Source of the DNA: Mycobacteriaceae bacterium
GTDB taxonomy: Bacteria; Actinomycetota; Actinomycetes; Mycobacteriales; Mycobacteriaceae
Assembly: GCA_029977845.1 (NCBI GenBank)
Contig: JAPOKC010000002.1
Span: 64,996-128,995, forward strand
Direction of reading: 5' to 3'
DNA: 64,000 bases
Position 1 is the first letter of the stretch. Every line of letters begins with the position of its first letter. Under the pieces are notes generated by a model, which saw nothing but the letters and a program-made list of their open reading frames with translations, did not search any database and was not told where the DNA came from. Below are positions 54,547 through 63,809 of this stretch, piece after piece. Made by a program: the position numbers and the translations under genes.

Positions 54547-54628
54547 GAAAGCAGGACATTAGCACCCGACGGCGAACACTTGTCCTGATCAGGCCGTCTG
54601 CCGCCGCCTCATCTAACATCAACGCCCG

Positions 54629-56263
54629 ATGGACCACGATGCCGAAACGCGCCCGACCGCCGCGGCGGCCAACCGCCTGGCCAGCGAAACCGGCAAGCGG
54701 CGGACGTTCGCCGTCATCAGCCACCCCGACGCCGGGAAGTCGACGCTGACCGAGGCCCTGGTCCTGCATGCCCGGGTGATCAATGAGGCGGGGGCGATCC
54801 ACGGGAAAGCCGGGCGGAAGACGACGGTGTCGGACTGGATGGAGATGGAGCAGGCCCGCGGCATCTCCATCACCTCGACGGCACTGCAATTCCCCTACAC
54901 CTCACCGGACGGGCAGGACTGCGTCATCAACCTGCTCGACACCCCCGGACACGCCGACTTCTCCGAGGACACCTACCGCGTGCTCAGCGCCGTCGACTGC
55001 GCGGTGATGCTGATCGACGCTGCCAAAGGTCTGGAGCCGCAGACCCTCAAGCTCTTTCAGGTGTGCCGGCACCGCGGTATCCCGATCCTGACCGTGATCA
55101 ACAAGTGGGACCGCCCCGGGCGCCATCCCCTGGAGCTCCTCGACGAGATCTCCGAGCGCATCGGTCTCAAGCCCACGCCACTGACCTGGCCGGTGGGTAT
55201 CGCCGGCGATTTCAAGGGCGTGCTGGACCGCCGCACCGGCAACTTCATCAGGTTCACCCGCACCGCGGGTGGCGCCACCGCCGCACCGGAGGAACACATC
55301 CCGCCCGAGCGCGCCGAGGATGCCGCCGGTGTGGACTGGACCACTGCCGTCGAGGAGTGCGAACTGCTCTCGGCCGACGGCGGCGATCACGACCAGGAGG
55401 CCTTCCTGCGCGGCGAGACGACGCCGGTGCTGTTCACCTCCGCCGCGCTGAACTTCGGGGTGAATCAGTTGCTGGACAACCTGGTGCGGCTGGCGCCGCC
55501 GCCGCGTGGGCAGATCGACGCGGACGGAAACCTGCGCGCGGTCGACTCCCCGTTCAGCGCGTTCGTGTTCAAAGTGCAGGCCGGGATGGACTCCGCGCAC
55601 CGGGATCGCATCGCCTACGCGCGGGTCTGCTCGGGCACGTTCGAACGCGGCGACGTACTGACCCACGCGTCCACCGGCAAGCCGTTCGTAACCAAGTACG
55701 CGCAATCGGTGTTCGGTCAGCAGCGCTCGACACTGGACAGCGCTTGGCCCGGAGACGTGATCGGCCTGGCGAACGCGGCGGCGCTGCGACCCGGCGACAC
55801 GCTGTTTCGCGATGTGCCCGTTGCCTTTCCGCCGATACCGAGCTTCTCCCCCGAACACTTCGCCGTCGCCCGGGGCACCGATCCCAGCAAGCACAAGCAG
55901 TTCCGGAAAGGGATTGAACAACTCGATCAGGAAGGCGTCGTACAGGTGCTGCGCTCGGACAAGCGGGGCGAACAGGCGCCGGTGTTCGCCGCGGTCGGTC
56001 CGATGCAGTTCGAGGTCGCGAGCCACCGGATGGCGACCGAGTTCAACTCGCCGATCACACTGGAATCTCTGCCGTACACCGTCGCCCGCGCCGTCGACTC
56101 CGAGGATGCGGAGTTCGTGAACCGACAGGTCTCGGTGGAGGTGCTCTCCCGCAGCGACGGCGTGATGCTGGCGCTGTTCCCGACGAAGTGGCGGCTGCAG
56201 GGGTTCCAGGAGGACAACCCGACCGTGCGGCTGAGTTCGCTGGTGGCGGCAGGCGACAACTGA
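54629..56263 (+). CDS. prfC: Peptide chain release factor 3
   Basis: A 544-residue translation GTPase with HPDAGKST (32-39), DTPGH (104-108) and NKWD (158-161), and the RF3-specific GRKTTVSDWMEMEQARGISIT segment (split over 62-82). It removes RF1/RF2 from the ribosome after termination. Length is close to the usual 530 residues. It is a single-gene unit divergent from the speD-speE fusion. Confidence 0.95.
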   Translation: MDHDAETRPTAAAANRLASETGKRRTFAVISHPDAGKSTLTEALVLHARVINEAGAIHGKAGRKTTVSDWMEMEQARGISITSTALQFPYTSPDGQDCVINLLDTPGHADFSEDTYRVLSAVDCAVMLIDAAKGLEPQTLKLFQVCRHRGIPILTVINKWDRPGRHPLELLDEISERIGLKPTPLTWPVGIAGDFKGVLDRRTGNFIRFTRTAGGATAAPEEHIPPERAEDAAGVDWTTAVEECELLSADGGDHDQEAFLRGETTPVLFTSAALNFGVNQLLDNLVRLAPPPRGQIDADGNLRAVDSPFSAFVFKVQAGMDSAHRDRIAYARVCSGTFERGDVLTHASTGKPFVTKYAQSVFGQQRSTLDSAWPGDVIGLANAAALRPGDTLFRDVPVAFPPIPSFSPEHFAVARGTDPSKHKQFRKGIEQLDQEGVVQVLRSDKRGEQAPVFAAVGPMQFEVASHRMATEFNSPITLESLPYTVARAVDSEDAEFVNRQVSVEVLSRSDGVMLALFPTKWRLQGFQEDNPTVRLSSLVAAGDN

Positions 56264-56281
56264 GCCGCGTACCCTGCGGGG

Positions 56282-57250
56282 ATGGGACTCCGTTCGATTC
56301 TCCCTTCGACCCTCGGCGTGCTCGCCCTGATCACCGGTTGCCACGCACCCGCCCCATCGGCCGAGCCGGCACCGGCTCCGGCCCCGAGCACCGTGAGCCA
56401 GTTCATCCCGCAATGGCTGACCTTCGCCGCACCCTCGTCGTGGACCGAGCCCGAGCGCCGGATCACCGCGGATTTCCAGCAATTCGGCCTTCGCCCTAAC
56501 GGGGAGAACGAGCTGCCCCCGCGCTGCAACGGATGCGGTGTCGACCCGGCGACCGCGATCCTGACCGCCTACGCCCCCGGCAAGTTCGACCCCGCGGTGG
56601 AACGGAACGGCGAACCGGTGAGCGTGATCACCGACAACGACGGGTTCTACCGCCTCGCCGCGGACTCCGGGGAGGCGATTCTGACGTGGCCTTACGCCGA
56701 GAACTCGTGGGCGAGGGTGCGCTCCATGACGACTCTGACCAAAGACCGCGGGCGCATGCTCGAACTCGCCCACGCCCTCGGTACCAAGGATGCGAAGATC
56801 CTCCTGCCGCTGAGCATTCCGGATGTTCCGGCGGCGATGCCGCTGTCGGAGATCTACGTCGACAACCGGGGTTACGGCACGACTCTGAACTTCATCTCCT
56901 GCCCGCCGGACGCCTTCGGACGCACCGGCGACTGCTACGGCCGGGTCGACAAGATGCGGGTTCAGATCTGGCCCGCCGACGGATACCGGGGCCACATCGA
57001 CGAGCGCGACTCAGTGCCCGCGAAGGTCGGCGGACTTGACGGCATCTACGACTCGACCGGACGAAGCGCGGCCGTGCAGGTCCGGCCGGGCATGTTGGTG
57101 GTGTTCCAACTGGGAGGGCCCAGCGGACAACCCGGACAGCCACTTCCGGCGCCCCAAGCCAATCTCAAGGACATTCTCGCGACGCTGACCTGGGCCCCCG
57201 ACCCCGGCAACGAACAGACCTGGCTGCCGGTCACCGACTGGGTGAAGTAG
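56282..57250 (+). CDS. Lipoprotein, unknown function
   Basis: A 322-residue protein with signal peptide and lipobox LITGC (Cys20), then an Ala/Pro linker (23-37) and a globular domain with Cys pairs CNGCG and CPPDAFGRTGDC. It starts 18 bp after prfC. No family recognised. Its stop is directly next to that of the convergent SDR. Confidence 0.78.
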   Translation: MGLRSILPSTLGVLALITGCHAPAPSAEPAPAPAPSTVSQFIPQWLTFAAPSSWTEPERRITADFQQFGLRPNGENELPPRCNGCGVDPATAILTAYAPGKFDPAVERNGEPVSVITDNDGFYRLAADSGEAILTWPYAENSWARVRSMTTLTKDRGRMLELAHALGTKDAKILLPLSIPDVPAAMPLSEIYVDNRGYGTTLNFISCPPDAFGRTGDCYGRVDKMRVQIWPADGYRGHIDERDSVPAKVGGLDGIYDSTGRSAAVQVRPGMLVVFQLGGPSGQPGQPLPAPQANLKDILATLTWAPDPGNEQTWLPVTDWVK

Positions 57251-58075
57251 CTACTTCGCCGTCGTGGCGGACACCAGGACGGCATCGGTGAGCGCAGTCG
57301 GCGCGATCGCCTTGATGATGCGCTGAATACGCCCGCCCGCATCGGGCAGGTACCTGCTCTTCGGATGCGTGGCGGTCAGTGCATGGTCGACGGCATCGAC
57401 CACCTTCTGCGGATCCGATGCCGTCTTCTGCATGCGCGCCAACAGTTTTCGGGTCCCGTTCAGATGCGGCGCGTACAGAGCGCGATGCTGCGGAGCAAGA
57501 TCTGCCACCATCCGGTCGTGCTCGACGAGAATCTCACCCCAGATATCGGTGCGGATGGGACCCGGTTCGACCAGAGACACCCGAATTCCCCAGGGCCGCA
57601 GCTCCATCCGCAGCGCATCGGCCAGCGACTCGATCGCGTACTTCGAGGCGCAATAGGCGCCGGTACCCGGTGTGGTGATCAAACCGCTGACCGAGGAGAT
57701 GAACACGATCCGGCCCTTGGCCTCCCGGATCTTCGGAAGCACCGCCTGGGTGACTCCGATCTGCGCGGTGACGTTGACGTCGAACTGCCGCGACAGGTCA
57801 TCGAGGGTGAGGCCCTCCACGGGTCCGTTCACCACGATGCCCGCGTTGTTGACGACTCCGTCGAGCTGTTCGGGCAACTGAGCGGCCAGTCCGCCCAGTG
57901 ACTCCCGGTCGGTGATGTCAAGGCGCGTCGGATGCACACGGGGCAGCGCCCCCAGGTCCCGGAGCGCGTCGTCGGACCGCGCGGTGGCGTAGACCTCCCA
58001 ACCGCGTGAACTCATGTGGCGGGTGATCGCCAACCCGATTCCCCGGCCCGCACCCGTGACCAATACCGAAGGCAT
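57251..58075 (-). CDS. Short-chain dehydrogenase/reductase
   Basis: A 274-residue classical SDR with TGAGRGIGLAI near 7, NNAG near 97 and YCASKYA near 151. The C-terminal VVDAVDHALTATHPKSRYLPDAGGR part is typical of mycobacterial SDRs of retinol-dehydrogenase-like type. NAD(P)-dependent; substrate unknown. Confidence 0.88.
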   Translation of the reverse strand: MPSVLVTGAGRGIGLAITRHMSSRGWEVYATARSDDALRDLGALPRVHPTRLDITDRESLGGLAAQLPEQLDGVVNNAGIVVNGPVEGLTLDDLSRQFDVNVTAQIGVTQAVLPKIREAKGRIVFISSVSGLITTPGTGAYCASKYAIESLADALRMELRPWGIRVSLVEPGPIRTDIWGEILVEHDRMVADLAPQHRALYAPHLNGTRKLLARMQKTASDPQKVVDAVDHALTATHPKSRYLPDAGGRIQRIIKAIAPTALTDAVLVSATTAK

Positions 58076-58129
58076 ACCTTCTCCCGTCGTCTGCTGCCAA
58101 CCTAGGTCCTCGGCACCTAATCTGACGAA

Positions 58130-58624
58130 ATGCCCAATCCAGCGGCTGCCACGGACACCGGCCTCGAGCAGTACGGCGTCGACACCATCCCCGAATCGGC
58201 CCGGACCTCATCACCGCGCGATGTGGTGGCGATCCTGTGGGGCGGCAACATGGCGCTGTCCGTCGGAGTGTTCGGGTGGCTGGCCATCCTCTACGGCCTG
58301 AGCTGGTGGGCCAGCGTGGCGGCGATCGTCGTCGGCACCGCAGTCGGCTCACTCGTGGTGACCCCTTTGGCGCTACTGGGTTATCGCGCCGCCACGAACA
58401 ACTCAGTCGCCTCTGGGGCGTACTTCGGTGTCCGCGGCCGGCTTGTCGCCTCGGTGATCGGTCTGCTGCTGTGTCTGGGTTATGTGGCCCTGACGATCTG
58501 GACCGGTGGCGAGGCCCTTGCCGCGGTGGTCGATCGGCTCAGCGGAAGCGAGGAGAGCGTCCTCCAAGACGTCCTGGGTTACGGAGGTGCGCACCGGGCT
58601 GAATTGTCGCGTGGGCGAACGTGA
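58130..58624 (+). pseudogene. NCS1-type nucleobase permease, truncated at its 3' end
   Basis: The first 150 or so residues match the start of purine-cytosine permease-like transporters: IPESARTSSPRDVVAILWGGNMALSVGVFGW and NNSVASGAYFGVRGRLVASVIGLL (both split here over longer stretches). Normal members have about 450-500 residues and 12 helices; only about four helices are present. After VLGYGG, near position 58,588, the frame reads the antisense of the pirin gene and stops at 58,624. The product cannot be a working transporter. Confidence 0.75.
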
Positions 58625-59219
58625 TCGGAGTCCGGGTCGACCCCGGACCCTTGCCGCCGTCGACGTCACCGGCGATGACGCGCAGGAGCGCACCGCCGTC
58701 CGCCGAAGCCAGCAGTGTCACAGCCGGACCCTCGATGGCCTGGTAGGCCGGTGGTGCGAACTTCTCACTCGCGGGCAGGTTCACCCATAACTGGACACCA
58801 TGGAACAACCCGCCGCTTTCAACGAGTTCGGCGGGCGGGGTCTCGATATGCAGGATTCCGGCACCCGCGGTCATCCACTGGGTCGCCCCATCGGTGATGA
58901 GGCCGCCGCCGCCGTGCGAGTCCTGATGCGCGAAGCGGCCGTCGATCATGTAGGTGACCGTCTCGAACCCGCGGTGCGGGTGCCAGTCGGTGCCGCGTGG
59001 TTCTCCGGGGGCGTATTCGACCTCGCCCATCTGGTCCATGTGCACGAACGGGTCGAGGTCTGCGGGGCCCACCCCTGCGAACGCCCGGACCACCGGAAAC
59101 CCTTCGCCCTCGAACCCGCGCGGGCCTGAGCTGACAGACCGAACCGGGCGTTCGGTGTCGGTGGGTGCGGGCGCGGCGATCCGCGGCAAGGTCAGTGGAT
59201 CTGCGGTCACTGCCGGCAT
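58539..59219 (-). pseudogene. Pirin-family protein, truncated at its 3' end
   Basis: A 226-residue frame whose first 200 or so residues are pirin: PRGFEGEGFPVVRAFAG, DPFVHMDQMGEVEY, WHPHRGFETVTYMIDG and HIETPPAELVESGGLFHGVQLWVNLP (split). The metal-binding His pair in HPHRGFE and later residues are present. After ATIQPGAHL the sequence becomes antisense to the convergent permease, and the second cupin barrel (about 100 residues) is missing. It is probably inactive, or at most a single-barrel remnant. Confidence 0.72.
58585..58595. other. Deletion junction between truncated permease and truncated pirin genes
   Basis: Homology to the permease ends and homology to pirin (opposite strand) ends within about ten bases here. 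The bases GGTGCGCACC at 58,586-58,595 are a perfect palindrome at the joint. The simplest reading is a deletion that removed the 3' halves of two convergent genes and whatever lay between. Confidence 0.6.
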
Positions 59220-59256
59220 GCACTCAGCCTAGGCCGGATTCCCGACTACCGTCGCT

Positions 59257-60675
59257 GTGGTGAGACGGTCCGGGTGGCGACGCGCACGGGTCGTGGCCGT
59301 CGTGCTCATCATCGCTTCGATTGCAGCGTGTGGTCGTGCGCAGCACCCGTCGCAGGGCGCCGTCATCGCGCCAACCACCACCCGAAGTGCATCGCCGACC
59401 GTCGCCGACGTGATCCCCCCGGTGGTGCCCGTCGGAGATTTCAGCGCTGTCGGCCAACTGGTGAACGCCGACATCACCGAGCACCGCCTGCCCGGGGCGG
59501 TGGTGCAGATCGGCCACGGCGGCAACGTCGTGTTCCGCGAGCCCTTCGGGGATCGGAAACTCGACGGCGAACCGGGTCTCGACGGCTCACCGTCGCCGGC
59601 CGAACCCATGACCGTGGACACCATCTTCGATCTGGCCTCCCTGTCGAAGCCGATCGCGACAACCCCTGCGGTTCTCCAGCTCTATGAACAAGGCCGGATC
59701 GCGCTCGACGAACCCGTGCAGACGTACTTCCCGGAATTCAATCCGGCGGGTGATCCCCGCAGGGCGCAGGTGACGATCCGGATGCTGCTCACCCACACGT
59801 CCGGTATCGGCGGCGATCTCAGCCGCGAAGGGCCGTGGGGCCTGACGGCCGCCGACAAGGCCGACGGCCTGCGCCGCGCGATGGCCGCAAGCCTGGAGTT
59901 CGGACCGGGTGAGGGTTTCCATTACTCCGACACCGGCTTCATCATCCTGGGGGCGCTCGTCGAGAAACTCACCGGCGAACCACTGGATGTGTACGTCCAA
60001 AACCATGTGTTCGCACCCCTGGGCATGCTGGACACCCACTACCTGCCCGCCGCCAAAGCGTGCGGTCCACACCGGATCATCGGCACCGCAATCAGTTTCG
60101 AGACACGCGCGACTGTGAGCACACCGTGCCCGGACGGCGCGTGGAGCACCGAGTTGTTGGACCGGGTCGCCCCGACGGCGCGCGATGAGGACACCCCGGG
60201 CATCAACCCGGACTTCGACCGTCCGCTGCGCGGCACCGTTCACGACCCGACCGCGCGCCGCATCGGAGGCGTCTCCGGCAGTGCCGGGGTGTTCTCGACC
60301 GCTGCTGATATCGGCAAGTACGCACAGGCTCTGCTGGATCGTCGCGCCGGGCGTCCGAGTCGGTTTCCACTACGGCAGTCGACGGTGGAACTGATGACGA
60401 CTCCCCAGCAGCCGGTCTCCGCCGGAACGGAACTGCGTGGGTTCGGCTGGGATATCGACACGTCGCATTCCAGGCCCCGCGGTGAGATCTTTCCGGTCGG
60501 CAGCTTCGGTCACGTCGGCTTCACCGGCGTGTCACTGTGGATCGACCCCGGCTCGGACAGCTACGTGATCGTGCTCGCCAATGTGATCCATCAGCGTGGC
60601 GGGCCGCCCATCGTGACGCTGGCCGGCAACATCGCCACCGAAGCGGCGCGGGCGCTGCACCTCTACGGCAGCTGA
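59257..60675 (+). CDS. Serine beta-lactamase-like (class C/esterase) lipoprotein
   Basis: A 472-residue exported hydrolase. The lipobox SIAAC (Cys25) is followed by a linker and then the beta-lactamase/DD-peptidase fold: SLSK (SxxK, near 129), HYSDTGF (Tyr of the YxN-type motif, near 222) and GHVGFTG (HxG, near 416). Such proteins are carboxylesterases, DD-peptidases or beta-lactamases; no penicillin specificity can be claimed. Two GTG codons at 59,257 and 59,260 are possible starts. It overlaps the convergent cutC by 13 bp. Confidence 0.87.
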   Translation: MVRRSGWRRARVVAVVLIIASIAACGRAQHPSQGAVIAPTTTRSASPTVADVIPPVVPVGDFSAVGQLVNADITEHRLPGAVVQIGHGGNVVFREPFGDRKLDGEPGLDGSPSPAEPMTVDTIFDLASLSKPIATTPAVLQLYEQGRIALDEPVQTYFPEFNPAGDPRRAQVTIRMLLTHTSGIGGDLSREGPWGLTAADKADGLRRAMAASLEFGPGEGFHYSDTGFIILGALVEKLTGEPLDVYVQNHVFAPLGMLDTHYLPAAKACGPHRIIGTAISFETRATVSTPCPDGAWSTELLDRVAPTARDEDTPGINPDFDRPLRGTVHDPTARRIGGVSGSAGVFSTAADIGKYAQALLDRRAGRPSRFPLRQSTVELMTTPQQPVSAGTELRGFGWDIDTSHSRPRGEIFPVGSFGHVGFTGVSLWIDPGSDSYVIVLANVIHQRGGPPIVTLAGNIATEAARALHLYGS

Positions 60676-61385
60676 TCGAGCAGCCGTCGGAGGTCCCGAA
60701 CCTCCCCGCCGTCGATACTGACGGAATCGAGGTCTTCGTCCATGTCGGCATTGATGTAGGTCATCGCCGAGGGGTGCCGGGTGCGGGCCGAACTGTGAAA
60801 TGCCCTGGCGCCGGTGAACCCGGCCAACTCGACGATGTTGGTGGACCTGACTCCGGATCCGGGCATGATCGTGACGCGTTCCCCCGCAGCATCGACCAAC
60901 TCCCGCAACATCTGCCTACCTAGATCGACATTGGGCTGCAGACCACTGGTGAGGATGCGCGCGCAGCCGAGATCGATGATCTGCTCGAGTGCAGTGAAGG
61001 GATCGTTGACCCGGTCGAATGCGCGGTGGAACGTGACCTGCATCGCGGCGGCATTGCGAATCAATTCGGCGCATCGGTCGACGTCCACAGTGCCGTCCTC
61101 GCGGAGCATCCCGATCACCACGCCGTCGCACCCCAGTTGTTCGCAGCGGCGAATGTCCTCGACCATCGCCTGGAACTCCGGTTCGGTGTACAGGAAATCC
61201 CCCCCGCGCGGGCGGATGATCGGGAAGAGCTGAACCGATGTGCTCTTGCGGGCCAGCGCGATCGTGCCGTATGACGGGGTGGTGCCGCCTTCGAAGGGGT
61301 TGGCGCACAACTCGATTCTGTCCGCACCCTGCTGCGCAGCGGTGACACAGGAAGCCAGGTCGAATCCGATGACTTCCAGTTCCAT
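60663..61385 (-). CDS. cutC: CutC family protein
   Basis: A 240-residue TIM-barrel CutC: LEVIGFDLASCVTAAQQGADRIELCANPFEGG at the N-terminus (split over 3-34), VTFHRAFDRV near 117 and ILTSGLQPN near 143. Historically linked to copper tolerance, though its true activity is uncertain. Complete length. Lies 11 bp downstream of the universal stress protein stop on the other side of a short gap. Confidence 0.9.
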   Translation of the reverse strand: MELEVIGFDLASCVTAAQQGADRIELCANPFEGGTTPSYGTIALARKSTSVQLFPIIRPRGGDFLYTEPEFQAMVEDIRRCEQLGCDGVVIGMLREDGTVDVDRCAELIRNAAAMQVTFHRAFDRVNDPFTALEQIIDLGCARILTSGLQPNVDLGRQMLRELVDAAGERVTIMPGSGVRSTNIVELAGFTGARAFHSSARTRHPSAMTYINADMDEDLDSVSIDGGEVRDLRRLLDQLP

Positions 61386-61396
61386 CGTTCGAGTTG

Positions 61397-62260
61397 CTAT
61401 CCGCGCGGCCAGACGATCATGGGAACCGGCAGCGCGCGCATGATCTTGCTCGCCGAATAGCCGAGGAAAAGCCGCTTGGGCTGGGCCAGCCGGCTGGAAC
61501 CGATCATCACCACCTCGCTGTCCTCGAAGTCGAGCGCGCGTACGGCATCGCCCAGCGACTCACCATTGCCGACAACACTTGTCACGGAGGCCTCAGCGGG
61601 TAGCGCGGCCTTCGCCCGCTCCACCATCGTCACCGCATGGCGCCCGGCGAGTTCGGTCCACTCGCGGCGCTGCTGCTCGTTGCCGCCCTCGCCGACGGCC
61701 ACCAGAGACATCAGCCGCAACGGCACCTTCCACTCGGCGGCCAGCCGGATCGCATTGTCGAGCAGAGTCTCGGTGCCCGGTTGCATGCCGATGGCACAGG
61801 TGATCCGGCTGACCCCGGGATATAACTGGTATTCGGCGGGCGCGAGTGCGACCGGCACCGCCGAGGAGTGCAGCAGTGCGTCGGCGAGACTGCCCAGTCC
61901 GAACCTTCCGGCGCGAACCCGATGGTGAGTGCCGACGACGATCAGGCCGGCTTCGCCGCGCTCGGGGTCGGTCGCCACATCCAGCAGGCCCTGGGTGATC
62001 GACGCCGCCCGACTCAGGTGCCCCTCTGCGGACACCCCTTCCGGCACGTGCTTCAACCCGTCGGCGAGCCATTCGCGGGCCTGCTCCTCGACCTCGGCAT
62101 TGAACGCGTGGTCCGGTGAATACATGTGGAACGTCGGGGCGTCACTGGGCAACACGGACACCAGATCGAGCGATGCGCCGGACGAGCGGGCAAGCGTCGC
62201 CGCGAGATTGACCCCGTCGACGCCGCGTTGACGTGGCCCGTATCCGACGACGTACCGCAT
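61397..62260 (-). CDS. Tandem-domain universal stress protein
   Basis: A 287-residue protein with two Usp folds. Domain 1 (about 1-140) ends with GLIVVGTHHRVRAGRFGLGSLADALLHSSAVPVALAP (split), holding the G-2x-G-9x-G nucleotide motif; domain 2 (about 150-287) ends with EVVMIGSSRLAQPKRLFLGYSASKIMRALPVPMIVWP. ATP binding is plausible for the first domain. It is divergent from the APC transporter. Confidence 0.88.
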   Translation of the reverse strand: MRYVVGYGPRQRGVDGVNLAATLARSSGASLDLVSVLPSDAPTFHMYSPDHAFNAEVEEQAREWLADGLKHVPEGVSAEGHLSRAASITQGLLDVATDPERGEAGLIVVGTHHRVRAGRFGLGSLADALLHSSAVPVALAPAEYQLYPGVSRITCAIGMQPGTETLLDNAIRLAAEWKVPLRLMSLVAVGEGGNEQQRREWTELAGRHAVTMVERAKAALPAEASVTSVVGNGESLGDAVRALDFEDSEVVMIGSSRLAQPKRLFLGYSASKIMRALPVPMIVWPRG

Positions 62261-62323
62261 AGTCGGTCACGCTAACACGGCTTTTGTGGTACGACACTGG
62301 ACACGGGATTGGGAGGTTTGACG

Positions 62324-63700
62324 ATGGCCGAACCACGGATCGGCGCCGAGATAATCGGGACCACACAACTGGCCCGCACGCTCGGTCTGTGGTCGATCGT
62401 CGGTCTCGGTCTGGGCTACATGACCCCCACGGTGGTCTTCGACACTTTCGGCATCGTCTCGGGCGAGACCGGCAACGTGGTTCCGGCCGCCTACCTCCTG
62501 GCGTTGGTCGTGATGATGTTCACCGCGATCAGCTACGGCCGGATGACGGTGATCTTTCCCTCCGCGGGATCCGCCTACACCTACACCTCGGCGACCATCA
62601 GCCCCAACTTGGGATTCCTCATCGGCTGGGCGGCACTGCTGGACTACCTGCTGCTGCCACTGGTCAATGCCCTCATCATCCGCAGCTACATGTTCTCGTT
62701 CTTTCCGGAAGTGCCGCAGTGGATCTGGGTCACCGTCTACGTCGCGGCCGTTACCAGCATGGTCCTGTTCAGCATGACCAACACCTCGCGGGTCAACATG
62801 ATCCTGGTGCTGTTCGGAGTCACGCTCATCGGTGTCTTCCTTGTGCTTGCCGCCAAGTCTCTGATGGCCGGGACGGGCAACGGCACCATCTTCTCGACAC
62901 AGCCGCTGTGGCATGCGGGTGTCGATCCGAGCCTGGTGCTGACCGGTGCCACGATCGTGGCGTTCTCGTTCATCGGCTTCGACGCGATCACCATGTACAC
63001 CGAGGAGGCTAAAGACACCGCGACGGTGCCCAGGGCGATCCTGTTGTCGTTGCTCATCGGCGGCGCGATCTTCTTCACCTCGGCCTGGTTCACCCAGTCG
63101 CTGTTCCCGGATCTCGCGGGGTTCAGCGAAGAGGCCCTGGAGAACAGTGCGCTTCCCGAGATCGCCTTCAAGGTCGGCGGCCACGTGTTCAAGATCCTGC
63201 TGACATCGGCTGCGTTCGCTGCGACGATGGCCTCAGGCCTGGCCTCGCACGCCTCAGTCTCCCGTCTGTTGTACGTGATGGGGCGCAACGGCCAGGGTCC
63301 GGCGGGGCGGTTCTTCGGATACCTGCATCCGGGGTTCCAGACACCCTCCCGGGCAATCATTTTCGTGGGCATGGTGTCGATGCTGGCGATCGCGTTCAAT
63401 CTCGACTTCGTGGCCTCGCTGATCAACTTCGGGGCTCTGATCGCCTTCACTTTCGTGAACCTGACCGTGATCGTCTACTTCGCCTACCGGCGCCGCGAGG
63501 TTCACTCGCCGCGGCAGATCCTTCAGAACATCGTGCTTCCGGGCATCGGGATCATGCTGACGGGTCTGTTGTGGATCCACCTGTCCGCCGAGTCAACCCG
63601 CTACGGCATCATCTGGTTCGCCGTCGGAGTCATCGTGCTGCTGTCGATCACCCGGTTTTTCCGGCGTCCGCTCGCGATCAACATGGGCGAAGGGCACTGA
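62324..63700 (+). CDS. APC-superfamily amino acid/amine permease
   Basis: A 458-residue transporter with twelve hydrophobic segments. The N-terminal LWSIVGLGLGYMTPTVVFDTFGIVSGETGN (split) is the first helix with the substrate-binding break, and FSFIGFDAITMYTEEAKD near 215 is the conserved helix-6/loop motif. The ATG at 62,324 follows GGGAGG. The substrate is probably an amino acid or amine. Confidence 0.9.
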   Translation: MAEPRIGAEIIGTTQLARTLGLWSIVGLGLGYMTPTVVFDTFGIVSGETGNVVPAAYLLALVVMMFTAISYGRMTVIFPSAGSAYTYTSATISPNLGFLIGWAALLDYLLLPLVNALIIRSYMFSFFPEVPQWIWVTVYVAAVTSMVLFSMTNTSRVNMILVLFGVTLIGVFLVLAAKSLMAGTGNGTIFSTQPLWHAGVDPSLVLTGATIVAFSFIGFDAITMYTEEAKDTATVPRAILLSLLIGGAIFFTSAWFTQSLFPDLAGFSEEALENSALPEIAFKVGGHVFKILLTSAAFAATMASGLASHASVSRLLYVMGRNGQGPAGRFFGYLHPGFQTPSRAIIFVGMVSMLAIAFNLDFVASLINFGALIAFTFVNLTVIVYFAYRRREVHSPRQILQNIVLPGIGIMLTGLLWIHLSAESTRYGIIWFAVGVIVLLSITRFFRRPLAINMGEGH

Positions 63701-63735
63701 GGCGGGGTTACCCGTCGCGCTGAATGCGACTGCTT

Positions 63736-63747
63736 GGGGTTTTCCCC
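63736..63747. terminator. Weak hairpin after the APC permease
   Basis: GGGG-TTTT-CCCC forms a 4-bp stem in the 109-bp gap between the permease and the next lipoprotein. No clear T-run follows, so termination is doubtful. Confidence 0.2.
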
Positions 63748-63809
63748 TTCTCCAGGTCAACTGCGTGTTTACTTCGGATCCCCCACCCCTTTGTCAGATA
63801 GTCGGTTCG

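Noticed and set aside
54902..56995. A 697-residue open frame on the minus strand
   Set aside because: It lies antisense to prfC and the following lipoprotein, both clear genes; its translation is Arg/Gly/His-rich with no motifs, a usual effect of high GC.
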